The translations under genes were made by a program, and so were the position numbers. Of a stretch of DNA of 64,000 nucleotides, positions 13,393 to 26,322 are shown one piece after another (within the stretch, counting starts at the first letter, position 1; the number at the start of each line of letters is the position of its first letter). Below the pieces are notes generated by a model, which was given only the letters and a program-made list of their open reading frames with translations, did no database searches and was not told where the DNA came from. Source of the stretch: Serilophus lunatus (Eukaryota > Chordata > Aves > Passeriformes > Eurylaimidae); assembly GCA_013399895.1 (NCBI GenBank), contig VXBA01001684.1:186001-250000 (forward strand), read 5' to 3'.

Positions 13393-15537
13393 TGTGGTTT
13401 TTTTGTTTCAAACTTCAGAATAGTATTTAGTTTGGAATGTGGTGGCTATCAAGGACACCTTTGAAAATCTTAGAGATCTGGGGTTTTTTTATTGATATAA
13501 AAATACTGCAAGCTGTTAATCTTAAAAGTAGCAGGCTGAGAAAAAAGCTAATGTGAGTGTAATGTTTTCTTGTTAAAACAAGGATTGGCCTCCTGAATAA
13601 GTAATTCAGAGCCCTGCCAGTTTCCTAAAGACCTGTTTGTACTAGATACTAGATACAGATAAAGCTGTAAGTTCATGAGTATGAAAAACAAATCATAGGA
13701 GACAGGAAAGTGAGGACTGAAATATCAAAAGAGCAAATAGGCAACAGTGAATGGAGGCATTTTGTGTTTATTTCTGCATCTTTGGCCTCACTAGAAGATC
13801 TGGGTGACTACAGAGCAAATAGAAGAGAGCAGTAGTTTTCTGAAGCTTCTGAACTAGAAAGTTCATTGTAAGCATTCTTGTATTTGATTTTCAAAGCCAA
13901 ATATTTTTGTTTCCCAAGAGCTCCAAACTTCTGCAATAGGCACTCCTATTTTTAAGTGAAAATGTGTGAATGAAAAAACTCTTAGCACCATCAGACTGAA
14001 GGACAATTTGGAGGGTATGACAAACATTGCTTTTAGTAGAAAAAATTGTTTGAACTAGGAAAAGATTTAATTTCTGGAAGCTGTTGTTATAATAAGCCAC
14101 AAGTGTTGTAACACAATATCAAATAATATCTGAGTAACAATTCATCATCATTCTCCTACATGGACAGTCCAGGGCTCAACATTTGCCTTGCAGTAATAAA
14201 CATGAATATCAAGGTCTGTTAAGTTATACTTGTGTAAAAACTATGTAGTTGGAGGTCATAATTTAGAAAAGTGAAGAATGGAATCACAATATTCTTTAAA
14301 ACTGTTCTTCAAGGAAGCATGAGGCGTAGCATCTCCTATAGCCAGTGCTTCCTAAAATGACACCCTTAATGAATGCATTTCATATCACCCACTTGAAAGA
14401 AAAAGCATTTTGTATCTTCTTACCGCTTCCATGAGGTAAACTAATAGTTTTCTACTGCAGTATCCTACCACATATTTCTGGTCAGTGAGAATAAAGCACA
14501 TTCTAACTCAGACAAAAAAATAAAGCAGCTCACCAGGGTGCAACCTGGAGGGGTGCTTTCACTACTGGCAAGTGCTATGTAAGAGGCAGCACTGGCTTGC
14601 TGTACATCTATCACTGTGTATAGCTTTACACCTCTTCCTTTTTCTTTTCTCTGTTTACATTGGGGCTGTAATTGATCCCTACTATTTCAAGCCTCCTTTT
14701 TCCTTCTCAACAAGTGGCTGATTGGCTTCCAGGATCTGGTAGGACCTCATCACCCCATCAAGTTGCCACTCATACATCAAATTCTTTGACTGTTTATACA
14801 TATAGGTGTTGGAAGAATTTGGAGAGTTTAGTTTGAACAGCAACAAACAGTTTGCTTGGTTAAGATTTTGAGCTAACTAAACCAAAAGTATTCACATTTG
14901 TTTTCCACTTGTTTCCTGAGGTATGTTCCAGGCTGAGCTCTCAGCGTTAAGAGAAGGACTACTCAGTTAATGTGACATAGAGTGCAGTAGGAATTATTTT
15001 ATTCTTTCGGGGAAGGACATTCTCAGCTAAAGAAGAAGAACCCTCAGATGAAAAGTCTGGTTTGCCTGGAGTATTTTGATGGTTTGGAAAGCACTTTGTG
15101 TATTGGGGTGCCCCTGAAAGTCTGGAAAGAAAACCAGCCTGTGGAATGATAACTCCAAGGGTACCCATGATTTTGGGGATGGACTCAGTTACTATACTGT
15201 TCCTTCTACATCACTGAAACCTCACACTTAGAACTACTAATTGATTGATACCTGTATACATAAACCAAGTGAAATAAATAAAATTCTCAACTAGTGTAAA
15301 TCAGCCTAGCCTGAATGGTTTCAGCAGTTATGCAAAGATCAGTAAAGAGATCAGGGATTCTGTCTCAATATACAAAATATTAAATAATAGACTGTATTCC
15401 ATACATGTGTGGGTATGTGTGTAGGTGTGTGTGTTTACATCCATAAAATCATAATTACAATAGCAGTATTCTGTTCTAATATTTTTTAAAATCAACATCA
15501 AAATTGACCAAGTTGATGATATTTGCAGGATATCAGG
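13393..15537. other. Intergenic, no gene seen
   Basis: AT-rich sequence between the LTR-like repeat and the purine tract. Nothing recognised except the TG tract. Confidence 0.75.
15405..15434 (+). repeat. Imperfect (TG)n tract
   Basis: Interrupted tgtg repeats, about 100 bases before the purine microsatellite. Confidence 0.85.
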
Positions 15538-15795
15538 AGAAAAGAAAGAAAAGAAAGAAAAGAAAGAAAAGAAAGAAAGGAAAGAAAGGAAAGAAAGGAA
15601 AGAAAGGAANNNNNNNNNNNNNNNNNNNNNNNNNNNNNNNNNNNNNNNNNNNNNNNNNNNNNNNNNNNNNNNNNNNNNNNNNNNNNNNNNNNNNNNNNNN
15701 NNNNNNNNNNNNNNNNNNNNNNNNNNNNNNNNNNNNNNNNNNNNNNNNNNNNNNNNNNNNNNNNNNNNNNNNNNNNNNNNNNNNNNNNNNNNNNN

Positions 15796-15887
<92 letters not shown>

Positions 15888-15899
15888 AAAAGAAAGAAA
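15538..15899 (+). repeat. (GAAA)n purine microsatellite containing an assembly gap
   Basis: Left flank (15538-15609) is a mix of aaagaaag and gaaagg units; right flank (15796-15899) is nearly pure gaaa. All purine on the plus strand. The two flanks differ in unit, so the tract is compound. Confidence 0.97.
15610..15795. other. Assembly gap (186 N)
   Basis: Unsequenced bases inside the purine microsatellite. The true length and unit structure are unknown. Open frames read through it are meaningless. Confidence 1.
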
Positions 15900-18800
15900 A
15901 TGAAGCTCTATCTTGGTGATACCATTTCCTAATTATGGCAAATATTCTACTTGGCTACTCCTCAGAGCTGAACTGAAAAAGATCTGAGGTTGGGTGACAC
16001 TAACATGGTTTTCTGACAAGATGAGCCATTCAAAAGTTGTTTCATTTAAAAGAATATGCTATTTTCTGACACAACCGAAATAGTACTGTGCCTACCAAAA
16101 GACAGGAAAAAGTGTTTTATCTAGAACTTTTCTCATTTCTCTCAAAACTCCAATAAAACCCCTCATGATTCCTCCCAGCTACTGAATTATTCTTGCTTTT
16201 AAAACCTTTTCCTTTTAGCTTCTGATGATTAACTCTCCCTGTAAAGTGCTTCGTAATACTCTGTATGGAGGACAGTATATAAAAGTAAATTGCATTGAGT
16301 TTGATCCAAACCCCATTTGGCTCAAAATTACACTGAGATTTTGGGCTGCTTTTTTTTTTTTTTTTTACCTCTGTATTTCTAGGTCTGATTGGCAAGCCAA
16401 ATCATTTCTATTTGCTGTCATAAAGGCTAAATAAAAGGGCAAACAACTCAATGCTTTTTCAATAAAATTCACATTGTTATTTCAAAATGTAGCTCTCCTT
16501 TGTCAGCCTCCACCCCCACATACTCATTCATACACAATGCCACTTGGATTGCTCATGTCTTTGCATATTACAGGGCCTCTAGAAATTATAGGACTAAGTT
16601 CTACTTCTTTTGGTAAACCTGAGCACTGAAGGAAGAGTGAGTCTTTTGGAAAATTAGCCTTTATTTACAACACTGACAACAGTGAAAAGATGCAGGTTCA
16701 TGCTATTGTGCTGAGGTTATTACCTTCCTAGTAGTAAATCTCCGGACACCCAATTAAAGTTAACTTGCAGTTTGCAACAAGAAGCCTGTGAAGTTTGCTG
16801 GAAAAGAGTTGCCATGTTGTCATTCAAAGTACTTTACACTAAACAGTGCGAGACAGCAACAAAACACTTAATTATCTGATTACACTGCAAGAATAGTTTC
16901 CTACGCGCACTGAATTTAGCATACAATCAATGAAGACTGCGTTCATAAGTGACTAACATAAGCACAATAAAAAATGAAAATAAGATAGAACAATGAGTTT
17001 CTGCTACAGTTGTTCCTAAAATGCAGTACTTTGCCAGTACTTCAAGATAACAATGAGTATTCTGGGGACACTCAACCCAAGAACAGAGGTTTGTTCTGCT
17101 CTGATGCTGGCCCCACACAAGGTGGGTGGTGATCAGAGACTGGCCATCTGGGTGGCCACCATGATGAGAGCTGTGCACCAGTTGTTTGGCAAAGGTGCTG
17201 CTCCTTGGATTCAAAAGATTTTTTATGAGACCTTTAGGCTTATTATACACCTTTAATCTTATTATTTTACATTTGCCTGCTGCTACCACTGTAAAAGGAG
17301 CCCTTCAGAAGGCAACTGGGGCCAACACAGAAGTTTCTGTCCTGTGGAGGGTGGGGATTAGCAGCTACTTCATGAGAAGTGGGTGTGCACTTGTTCTCAC
17401 CCTGGAAATATCCCAGCATAACCATCCAGGCACCCCAGTGCAAACTCAGACCCAGACAGTTAAGGAAAATGGATAAATTTCAGTTTTATGCCCAGGTTTA
17501 CAACAGAGCTGCTCATTTCTCTGAGTAATTCAACAGGTGATAAAAGCAGATGAGCATCAGCAAGGATGCTGCACTATTTTCCCATTAGCTTTCTGGCTGA
17601 TTAGTCTTACCATGGTTGGCCTGTCAGCTGATTGCAAGACAATGTATCCAGTACTGCATATGCAAAACTAAACATGGGTAAGTCACTCTCAATTTTTTTA
17701 CTACGGTTTGGGGCAAGACGAAGTGAGAAAAGGGGTGGGGTTTTTTGATATCTTATGACAATAACAATTTTAGTGGAGAAAGTTTTTTATTGTGCCACTA
17801 CTTCACAGTGAATATCTTCACATCAGCCAAAACATCATCTCACTTCTTCCCAACTCTGTATCATTAAACATAAATTATGGTCTCAAAAGGCCCCCTTTTA
17901 CAGAAGGGAGAAACAACTTAGCCTCCATATCAGTCTCCTTGAAAAGGCTTGTCCTGAAAAGGCTGTCAATTGTGCTGAATTATGTATAAAATCAATGCAA
18001 GGTGCTGTCTGCCAAAGATGGGTTGACATTAGCAATTTCATTTTCACCGAGGGGTGTCACAAGTCTCAAATCTTCCAGATCACAGAATAAGTGCCCATAC
18101 CATCCTGCTGTAGTTCTAAAATTATACCCATTTTGGCTCATTTTTAAAATTAAAAATGTTCACAACAACATGTGTAGCTATGAAGACACCTATTTAAGTT
18201 TCTGCAATGGGAAAATTTATATAGTGTTGTCAATGAAATGCTATTATAATCTGCCCTTTCTACTCTAATTTTATTATACTCTTTATTAAGTTGGACATTC
18301 TCAAATGTGTTGGTGGGAGTTTTTCTGTTCTCGTTTTTGTCTTTCTGAGGGATCTCACATAGTGTTATATTCAAGTAACAAAAATTTGCACTCTTAAGAC
18401 TTGCAAGGATTTTCAAGTGATGAAGAAAATCTCCCCTGCAACAAGATGCACAAATAGGCAGAAGTAGAGCATATTCCTGCGAGCTGGAAGGATAAATAAC
18501 CTTGTGATGATCTTTGGAGAAGCCTGATGTTTTGAGACTGAATATGAATCCTGCCCTTGTAAAATCACCATCACTGTGCAGGTGGCCCATAGACCTACAA
18601 TAAATATACTTATATAATAAAGAGCTCATGACCCAGCACTTTACTATACAATTTTTCATACTCTGCATATGACTGGAGCAGTGTTGAAATCTAATTTCAC
18701 AGCATCATCTTTTCCCTCTCCTCTAGAATGGCAGATGATCTAATATTCTCGTGATAGCTGCTAAAAGTCTCAGTGTCTAGTGGTCTTTGAGACCATCGGC

Positions 18801-21800
18801 CAACAAAATTGTCATTAAAATTCTCTTCCAAATAGTTCTGAAATATATTTCTGTAACAGCTCATTTAAACAGGGTCACTTGTCATCACAACATGGTCCAG
18901 AGTTCAGCAAACACAGCACCTTTGTGAATACAGGGAGTTGTAAATATATGAAGTCATTAAAGGACATTTTTCAAAAGGAAGCCAGCTGAAAATTGATAAA
19001 AACTTGGAATTGTTATGTCAGTCTCTATTTCACAAAAGAAATGTATTCACACATACATTACTGGTGATTCAAGGTTGTTTAGCTTCAAATACTATCATAT
19101 ATGCCTTCAGGAATATTATAGATGTAAATGTTTTCTCTGAGCTGAATGCTGCTTTGAGGGTATCCACAAGGGGAGCATCTCAATTGACTCAGGAACTTTG
19201 GATCTGAACCCATTTTTGAAGGGTTGTGTTCTGCCATTCTCAGTTATGTTCTGTAAGGCATTGCTCCAGTATATATGTTGACAATACTGAATTTCAAAGG
19301 GGCTACATTTTTCATGAGAACTTGACCTGATGAACTGCTATTCAGCAAAAACGGTTGTTTTCCAGCCTTTGAAGGACAGGCCTAGAGGCTAGTGCTCAAA
19401 ATGTTTCCTTGTGGTCATCTCATATGAAAACCTTATTGCCATTTCAGTCTTGCCTTCAAAGAACTGAAGGATAAGTGAGAATGTCCAGAAAACAATTTAA
19501 TTTGTAAATAAATGCAAAGGATTTTTTAATCTGTTTCCTTCATGATAAAATCTAGCTTTCCAGAGATTTCCATGGAAAAGATCACTATTTTCAAAATAAC
19601 ATAATTCATCCAGCATATAAAACACCAAGGCATAGCCTGAGCATGGACTGGGGCTTTTTACATCCCAAACAGTACTTTATGCTTTAAAGTCTTTTCTCAG
19701 GAGTAGCAAATACTTAATTGGTCATGCCAACAAGGAACAACAGGAATCACCAAAATATTTAACTCAAAGTTAGAGCTCGGATTTAGACATTCTGCAGTTG
19801 GATTATTTGGGCTCTAGTCAATGTGAATTCTTGCCACACAAAAAAGTGTGAAGATAAAAAAACTTGGCAATAGCCCGAAATTCTTCTGTTATGAAACATG
19901 ACAGCAGAGCAGATCTTTGAAGTTGCCTGTCCCATTCCATGAGAGGTTTTTAAGGGTTGGGTTTACTATTTTTGGTCATTTTCTTGTTTGCTTTCATTTT
20001 GCTCAAATGAGGAAAAATCAGTTCTCAGAAAGATAGGGCACTGAATGAATATTGCTTCCTGACTAGGTCAGGCTAAAAGATTCATTTTTGGTTTTTTCTC
20101 AGTTTATCTTGAAATAACCTTGCTGAGCAAACTGCTCTTTGTTAACTTCAAGTCAAAACATACCAGTAATGATTCTATGTTTTTAGTGTAATTCCCTCTA
20201 ATCATCCTAGCACACTGCTTGTTTTTATATCTGCTTCACACAATGCCACCAGTAATGAATGTTCTAGAATTGGAACACAATTTTGATTATCTAGCCATTA
20301 CTTTTGATTTATAGCACACAGAGACAGTTGGGTTTTTATAAGCTCGCTCTGCAGTATTGCAGATAACAAATGTAATGTAATAATCAAACTTCTGTAATTC
20401 GGAACACAGAATGGGTGGGCCCATGGATCTGTCTTGTCTATATATACCCATACCATGTCAACAAATCTTATCGTCAGAAGCAGGAGTATAAAAGCAATTT
20501 GCACATTGCTACTATTCATTATTCATACCCAGAGCAAAATATGTTGCTTCCAGAATCAGTATTTAGGCTCTTTTGGAGGCAGTAATCCACCCGAAGGTGG
20601 TTTCATGAAATTACACAAATGCGTACCGCCATGATGTTCATAAATGCATTAGTGCTAAAAAAAAAAAAAAGCCTCTCAAAATGAATATATTTTAAGAGAT
20701 AGTAATAAATAGAAACCATTGTGAACAATGTAAATTGTTTTTTTTTTTCTGGGTGCAAGGCAGGAAAATAGGAAGTCTACAAGAATATTCTCTATTAAGA
20801 GGAAAAAATAGCCACTTCAAAGAAGAAGAGGTTTGCCATTTGGATGCAGAATATTAATCGAAGGACTGAAAGCAGCACCAAAAGAGATGGTTACAGAAAC
20901 TGAAAATGGGAAAGTGGAAACAGAAATGAAAGTGGAAACATTCTCTCAGCCTTACGAAAAGAACTAAGTAAAATTTATAAGCAAAAGTGCTTTAAAACTA
21001 CTTATTAGATGGTAAATGCAACAAACAAGAATAATTTATAAATCAGAGCACATTCTCTTTGTTAATAAGAGACAAAAGGTCCTAAATTCTTTCTAAAATT
21101 TAGTCTCTGAGAAGGGAGGACAAAAAAGCAAACAGAAAATAATGACTATCTTGTCAAATCAGTAACCAATTGTAAAGGTGGCGAGGCACAAAGGAGATAT
21201 GTGGGGGCTCGCCAGGTCCAAGTTTGGCCTTCCAGGAGTCCTGCATGCATGGATTTTGTGTGCTCAGTGAAGAGAGGCAAGAGATCTGCAACTATACTTA
21301 AATCTTCTCAGTGGTAGTAGTTACACACACACAAAGGTATTGTCTGCAGCCAGAGCTAAACTGAGAGCAGCTCAGAGAGCTCATGTCCACTACCTCGTCT
21401 TGACCAATCTTTTCAAAGAGCCCTAAAAGGGGAGGTTGCAACTTCACATTTTCACCACAGTGTATGTCATTCTGTGACAGAAAAATCAAGAGAGCATACA
21501 AATATGAAATTTGATTATAAGTACCTACTGTATCGCTGGCCATTGCTACACATTTAGATGTCCTAAAAACCCACAGCAGTATCAGGCATAAAATACTGTT
21601 TGGGACATCAAACTTTGAAAAGGAAGCAAAGTCTTCCCAACTATTGCCAGGTTGAGAATACATCCTCAAGTCTACAGCAAACCAACCAAACGAAAACAAG
21701 ACTAAGACCTTGATTCTTTGAGGCTGCAAACTGAAGAGTATGTAGAACGTGATGTGGGATTAAGCACTGTTCATCTATCTAGGTAAACTGGGGGGGGGAA

Positions 21801-24800
21801 ATTAGGAAAGCTCAGTGCTGGAACAAAACTGAACAGGAAAGGCAGCAGCATTGACACCAGGAGCTCCAGAGAAGGGGCATCTCTGAGTTCTCTGTTACAC
21901 CAAAAAAAAGCTGTTTGGTCAATATAGATGCAGTAGTTTGGAGAGTGTCTTACATTGGTTGATCAAAAGGTTCCTAAAAAATGGGATGCTCTTTCCCTAT
22001 TCATATGATGGAAGGCACCTTGAGTCTCTCTGGGGAGCACCTAGCCTTTTTTCTTTAGCCATTCTCCTCTGCTTCTACTTCCTTTAGCTTTGTTCCTAAG
22101 GGGAAAGAGTTTCATTATTACAGTGACATATATTAAGTAAAGGGCAATTATCCTATGCTTTAACAAAATTCCTAGGAAAGAACTTTGTCTACAGAAAGAC
22201 TAAAAATTAAAGTTTATGTAAATAAATGTAAGTGAAATTAAAAAAGGGTATCATACAAATCCGGCTGAAAACTGTGTATAATCTATACCATTGTGAATTA
22301 AGTATTAAATCATCTAAGTGACTTTTATGATTATTTCAATATTATATATTGACTCAGGTAAAGACAGGGACTTTGCTTTCACATTCATGATTCAGAAAGG
22401 TAAACCCACCAAAACAACACTACTACTGCGAGGAGGAAGGGTCCTTAGAAAGGTGAGAGTAGTTGTGTAAATCTTGAACTGGCAGTAGCTTACATGACAC
22501 ATCCTTAGTGACTACAGACAGGTTTGAGAGACCCTTTTTAGGATGTTTGTCCCACCACTTGTTAGAAGAGATTTTCTCTTTGGTGTTAAGGGACCACAGC
22601 AGAGTAGCTATAATTCTTCTTCTGGGTGAGGAATCTTACCACTGCCTAACAAAAACTCCCAAGAAGCACTATTCATGTGACTTTTAGTGACTTTGCTACT
22701 TTGGCACAGAAGAATCACTTGGAGTCCAACTACTTGGAGAGAGCTTGGTAAGTGGATTTCAGACTGTTATGGGATGTGTATTACCATTCTTCACTAATAT
22801 TTGGCAATCCCAGAAAAAATACAGTAAGCTGTATCCATCCACATGGAAAGCCATTGGTATTCACTTAAGATGTTTATTCCCCAAAACTATGTGTCTCCAC
22901 CTTTATCAACCCTGAAGTTCAGAGGGATACAGGCTATGAATGACTCTCATTGCAAGAAAATACAAACTGTAGAAACAATGAGATGTTAAAGTTCCTAAGG
23001 TGTCGTTTCTTGCCAGTAACTAACTTCCTTGGATACAGTGTCTACACGGAAGAGATAGTATGTACAACTGCAAAATCCAACTAACAATTGGGCTGTCAAA
23101 ATTTCCCAATTAAAACTATAAGGGTTTAAAGTTCAGTCATCTTTCTCTCAGTGAAGTCCTCTGAACTGTGTATCACAGGTACAAATCCTATGCACATTTC
23201 TAGAATAAGAATCAAAATGAAACTTGATGAAAGAGGATCAGTTCAAACACCTTTATTCTTCTTGTATAAGCATCTGAGATGCAAAAAAATCATTTGCCTT
23301 TTTTTCTGTTCTGATCTAATGCTTGGTCTGAGAACCACTGCTACAATTTCAAAGCAGTTGTAGACAGAGCTGGAAGACTGTCGGATCAAGATAAAGATCC
23401 TTTTGCTATGCAGAAGCGCTAAGTGCTCATAAAAGATGCCCTCTGCCTACTTTTAACAAAAAAAACGTGCTATAGCCCAAATGGAAACCTTCCACATATC
23501 TTTCCCCCATGAACGTCAATCAAATAAAGTCCACCTACCATTTCCAGTTTGGTGGTTCAAATAACAATTATTTGCTTAAAATACAGATTTTGCATAAATT
23601 ACAAATGGAAAAACAATGTGCTGAAAATGGCCTTTTGCTTATTTCAACTTTTGCTTATTTAACACGCATTTACAGCTTAAATCCTGCTCTTTACCAAAGT
23701 CTTCCTTACTTAACTATGCATGGTAAGATTTTCATTTTTTGTGTCCTGATTTATATATTTTTTCCTTGTACTGCAAATTGAATATGGAAATAGCTTAAAG
23801 ATGGTCATTGATAACTTTGACACATTAGTGAAAAACCAAGGCTTTGTTAGAGCATCAAGGTATAGTTGCAAATGCAATGAGACGAGTGATAGCCAGGTAT
23901 GCAGAGACTGAAATACTATATTCTAGACCGAGAGGATCACTACCTTTCACTTTTCATCAGAAGCCAAGAGGAATAAAGAAGACACATCCACAAAAAAGGC
24001 AGTGGAGGTACACCACATGCAAGGTTTAACACTCCCCAAGTCAAACTTCAGGATTTACCTCCAGAAGTCACAGTGAAATTGTGTAAGTGCTGAGGAAGCA
24101 CTGAAGTGGTACGAGTGAAGAGCATTACCCAGATTAACTCTGTGCCCACCCAGCTGTCCCACCACAGAAGGCTGCTATGCCAGACCCAGCACCTGGTTCC
24201 CCTCTCACTGCTCCCCTTCTCTCAATTGACTGTGAATTGTGATATTTCTGCTGACCTTGAGCTTCACACTGTTCAGAACTACTGTATATGTAGATATCAA
24301 ACCCAAGCAGATTGCTGCGAGTGAACAAAGACAGAACTGCTGCGCCTACACTCGCTTTGTTTGCAAATAAATCATAACAGGTCAAACATGTTTTGCAGTC
24401 GCTAATCTAATGAGGCTTTTTGACAGAGCTCCATGACCATGAACACCTCCTTGATGAGCACGACTTGATGTGCACTCAGGTTGGAAAGGGCTTGTGTTTA
24501 CTGCATGTAAGAAAGTCCAGGTGGCAGATGACTGCCATAATCTGCAAATTATTTTATTTATGCAACTCACAGCATAATTACATAAACATTAAGCTATCTA
24601 GAAATGAGACAAAAATATTACAAGTTCTATTATTTAGATAATTCACATTAAGCCAAAAAGCTAGACATCCGTGTGGAACTGAAAACTGCGAATTCTAAAA
24701 AATCCCAGCACAGATCGCTTTGCTTTTACTGGGGAACATGCCTTCCAGATTTGCGCCAGGCTCTCTTCTACACGCAACTTATTTTCAGTCCAGCAGTATG

Positions 24801-24911
24801 GAATGTTAAAGAAGTGCACATAACTTCTCACAAAACTCACAAACATTTTGCAAACTTTTTATTATAGTCAGGGCTGCTCAGGTAGAAGAAAAAAAAGCCA
24901 AACCAAGCACC
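15900..24911. other. Intergenic, no gene seen, 3' flank of CDH2
   Basis: Nine kilobases with no recognised gene. A GC-richer piece at about 17050-17460 and another at 21170-21260 were not assigned. The longest plain open frame of the window (minus strand, 18150-18668, 172 codons) lies here and has no recognisable domain. Confidence 0.7.
16350..16366 (+). repeat. T homopolymer
   Basis: 17 T bases in intergenic DNA. No transposon recognised beside it. Confidence 0.9.
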
Positions 24912-26115
24912 AGATCCAAAATTAGCATTTTATTCAGAACGTTGGGGTCAGAGGTGTATCATTCGTATTCTGGTACACAATACAGAGGCAAAGCTGTTCT
25001 CAGAAGTCTCTCTATTTTGAAAGCTTCTTCCCCCTTCCCTCCCCCTAAACATACTGTATATTTTCTCGTGCCACCAGTATCAGGCCAACTCCCCTCCCCC
25101 CACACTTTTTTTGGTACAAATTATGTAAAACTGTTTTGTGCTAAGAACTTTTCTCCCTCCCCAAACCAAAAAAATAATAAAAATAAAAATAAAAAAAATA
25201 TTGAGTACTCTAACTACAGTTCAACAACTGAATCAATGTCACTTGTTTGCAACCTGTTTTGTAAATACTTTATCCATAACGAAAGATATAAACATGCAAA
25301 AACCTGAATCCATAGTCCAAATAATACATACACATGTTCTGAAGTTTCTGCACTTCTCCACAGACTATGCCAATAAAACATTATGTACACATACCATTTT
25401 TTACAGTGAAGTGGGAAAAAAATACTAGAAATTAAAAAAAAAAAATCAACCAAAAGTGAACATGGATTAAGACCAAAATGGGTCTAACATTCTAGCATAA
25501 GAAAAAAAAAATCAATTCTGCTACAAACTGGTGATATGAAAACTCCCTTTATTTGCAACCAGCTGCATAAGTTTTAGAATTTTAGTGAAAAAAGTCCCCT
25601 AACATCTAAAACTAGAAGTAATGTACATTGTTCCACCTCATGGTCTTCTCTCCCAGATAATAAAATTGTTCCATGAGGATTTTTTTATTTTTAATCTCCT
25701 TATTTTAATAAAAGCAATGCGATGTAACAAAAGCATGTTGAAGCATATTGTGTTTCACCTTACTCCTCCCCACCCCAACATATTTTGTCTCTTTAATGTA
25801 TCTTTTCATAAATCAGTACCATTAAAGCCTTAAACATAAAACTAATTCCGATCTGAAAAAGGTACAAAAAGGCACATAAAATCCCAGTGCTTCTGTACTG
25901 TAAAATTCAAGTGTAACTGAGCTCAATATTTTTTTCCAAACAGCATTGGATTACTGATATTCCACGGAGCCCAAATTGGTTTGCAGCCTAAGCCAAAGCC
26001 TTCAGCAAGCACTTGTGCTAGTAGACTACAAAGTTAAAGCCTAGCTTCTGTATGCTTTTGGGGAATATCAGTTGAAATGTTTGTACTTGTCCAAAACCAA
26101 AGTTCACTTTGAAGT
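24912..26115 (-). other. CDH2: CDH2 3' untranslated region
   Basis: About 1.2 kb between the TGA and the likely cleavage site. On the mRNA strand it is U-rich, with runs of U interrupted by A around 25200-25160, and one AUUUA at about 25266. Further AATAAA hexamers appear upstream (for example about 25552-25547), so shorter 3' ends are possible. The end is inferred from the poly(A) signal, not from transcript data. Confidence 0.75.
24929..24934 (-). terminator. Likely main CDH2 poly(A) signal (AATAAA)
   Basis: AATAAA on the minus strand, followed about 15-40 bases later by a GU/U-rich stretch (tggtgcttggtttgg, then a T run), which fits a downstream cleavage element. It places cleavage near 24905-24915 and gives a UTR length usual for CDH2. 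A second AATAAA at 24863-24858 is a possible alternative but lies beyond that GU-rich stretch. Confidence 0.65.
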
Positions 26116-26322
26116 TCAGTCATCACCTCCACCGTACATATCAGCAAGTTTCTTGAAACGTGGGCCCCAGTCATTTAGGTAGTCATAGTCTTGCTCACCA
26201 CCACTACTTGAGGAGTTAAGAGAGCTCAAGGATCCAGCAGTGGAGCCACTTCCCTCATAGTCAAAGACTAAGAGGGAGTCATACGGTGGGGCTGTAGGGT
26301 CATTGTCGGCTGCTTTAAGTCC
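26116..26322 (-). CDS. CDH2: CDH2 exon 16: C-terminal beta-catenin binding tail and stop
   Basis: 207 coding bases: 68 codons and TGA at 26118-26116. Starts GLKAADNDPTAPPYDSLLVF. The Ser-rich stretch GSLSSLNSSSS binds the beta-catenin armadillo groove and is phosphorylated by CK2 and GSK3 in the family. Ends KKLADMYGGGDD. The acceptor is ctccttacag|GGA. Residues are essentially identical to those of other vertebrates as remembered. Confidence 0.99.
   Translation of the reverse strand, partial: GLKAADNDPTAPPYDSLLVFDYEGSGSTAGSLSSLNSSSSGGEQDYDYLNDWGPRFKKLADMYGGGDD

Noticed and set aside
12791..13464. Overlapping open frames of 97 to 147 codons on both strands as a small gene
   Set aside because: They all lie in the LTR-like repeat. 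The residues are low-complexity or proline/serine-rich, with no domain, and the overlap on both strands is typical of GC-rich repeat DNA.
15504..15932. Lys/Glu/Arg-rich open frames across the purine tract
   Set aside because: Translation of a microsatellite and an assembly gap; not coding.
21298..21729. 143-codon minus-strand frame in the intergenic region
   Set aside because: No recognisable protein features; length within chance expectation.
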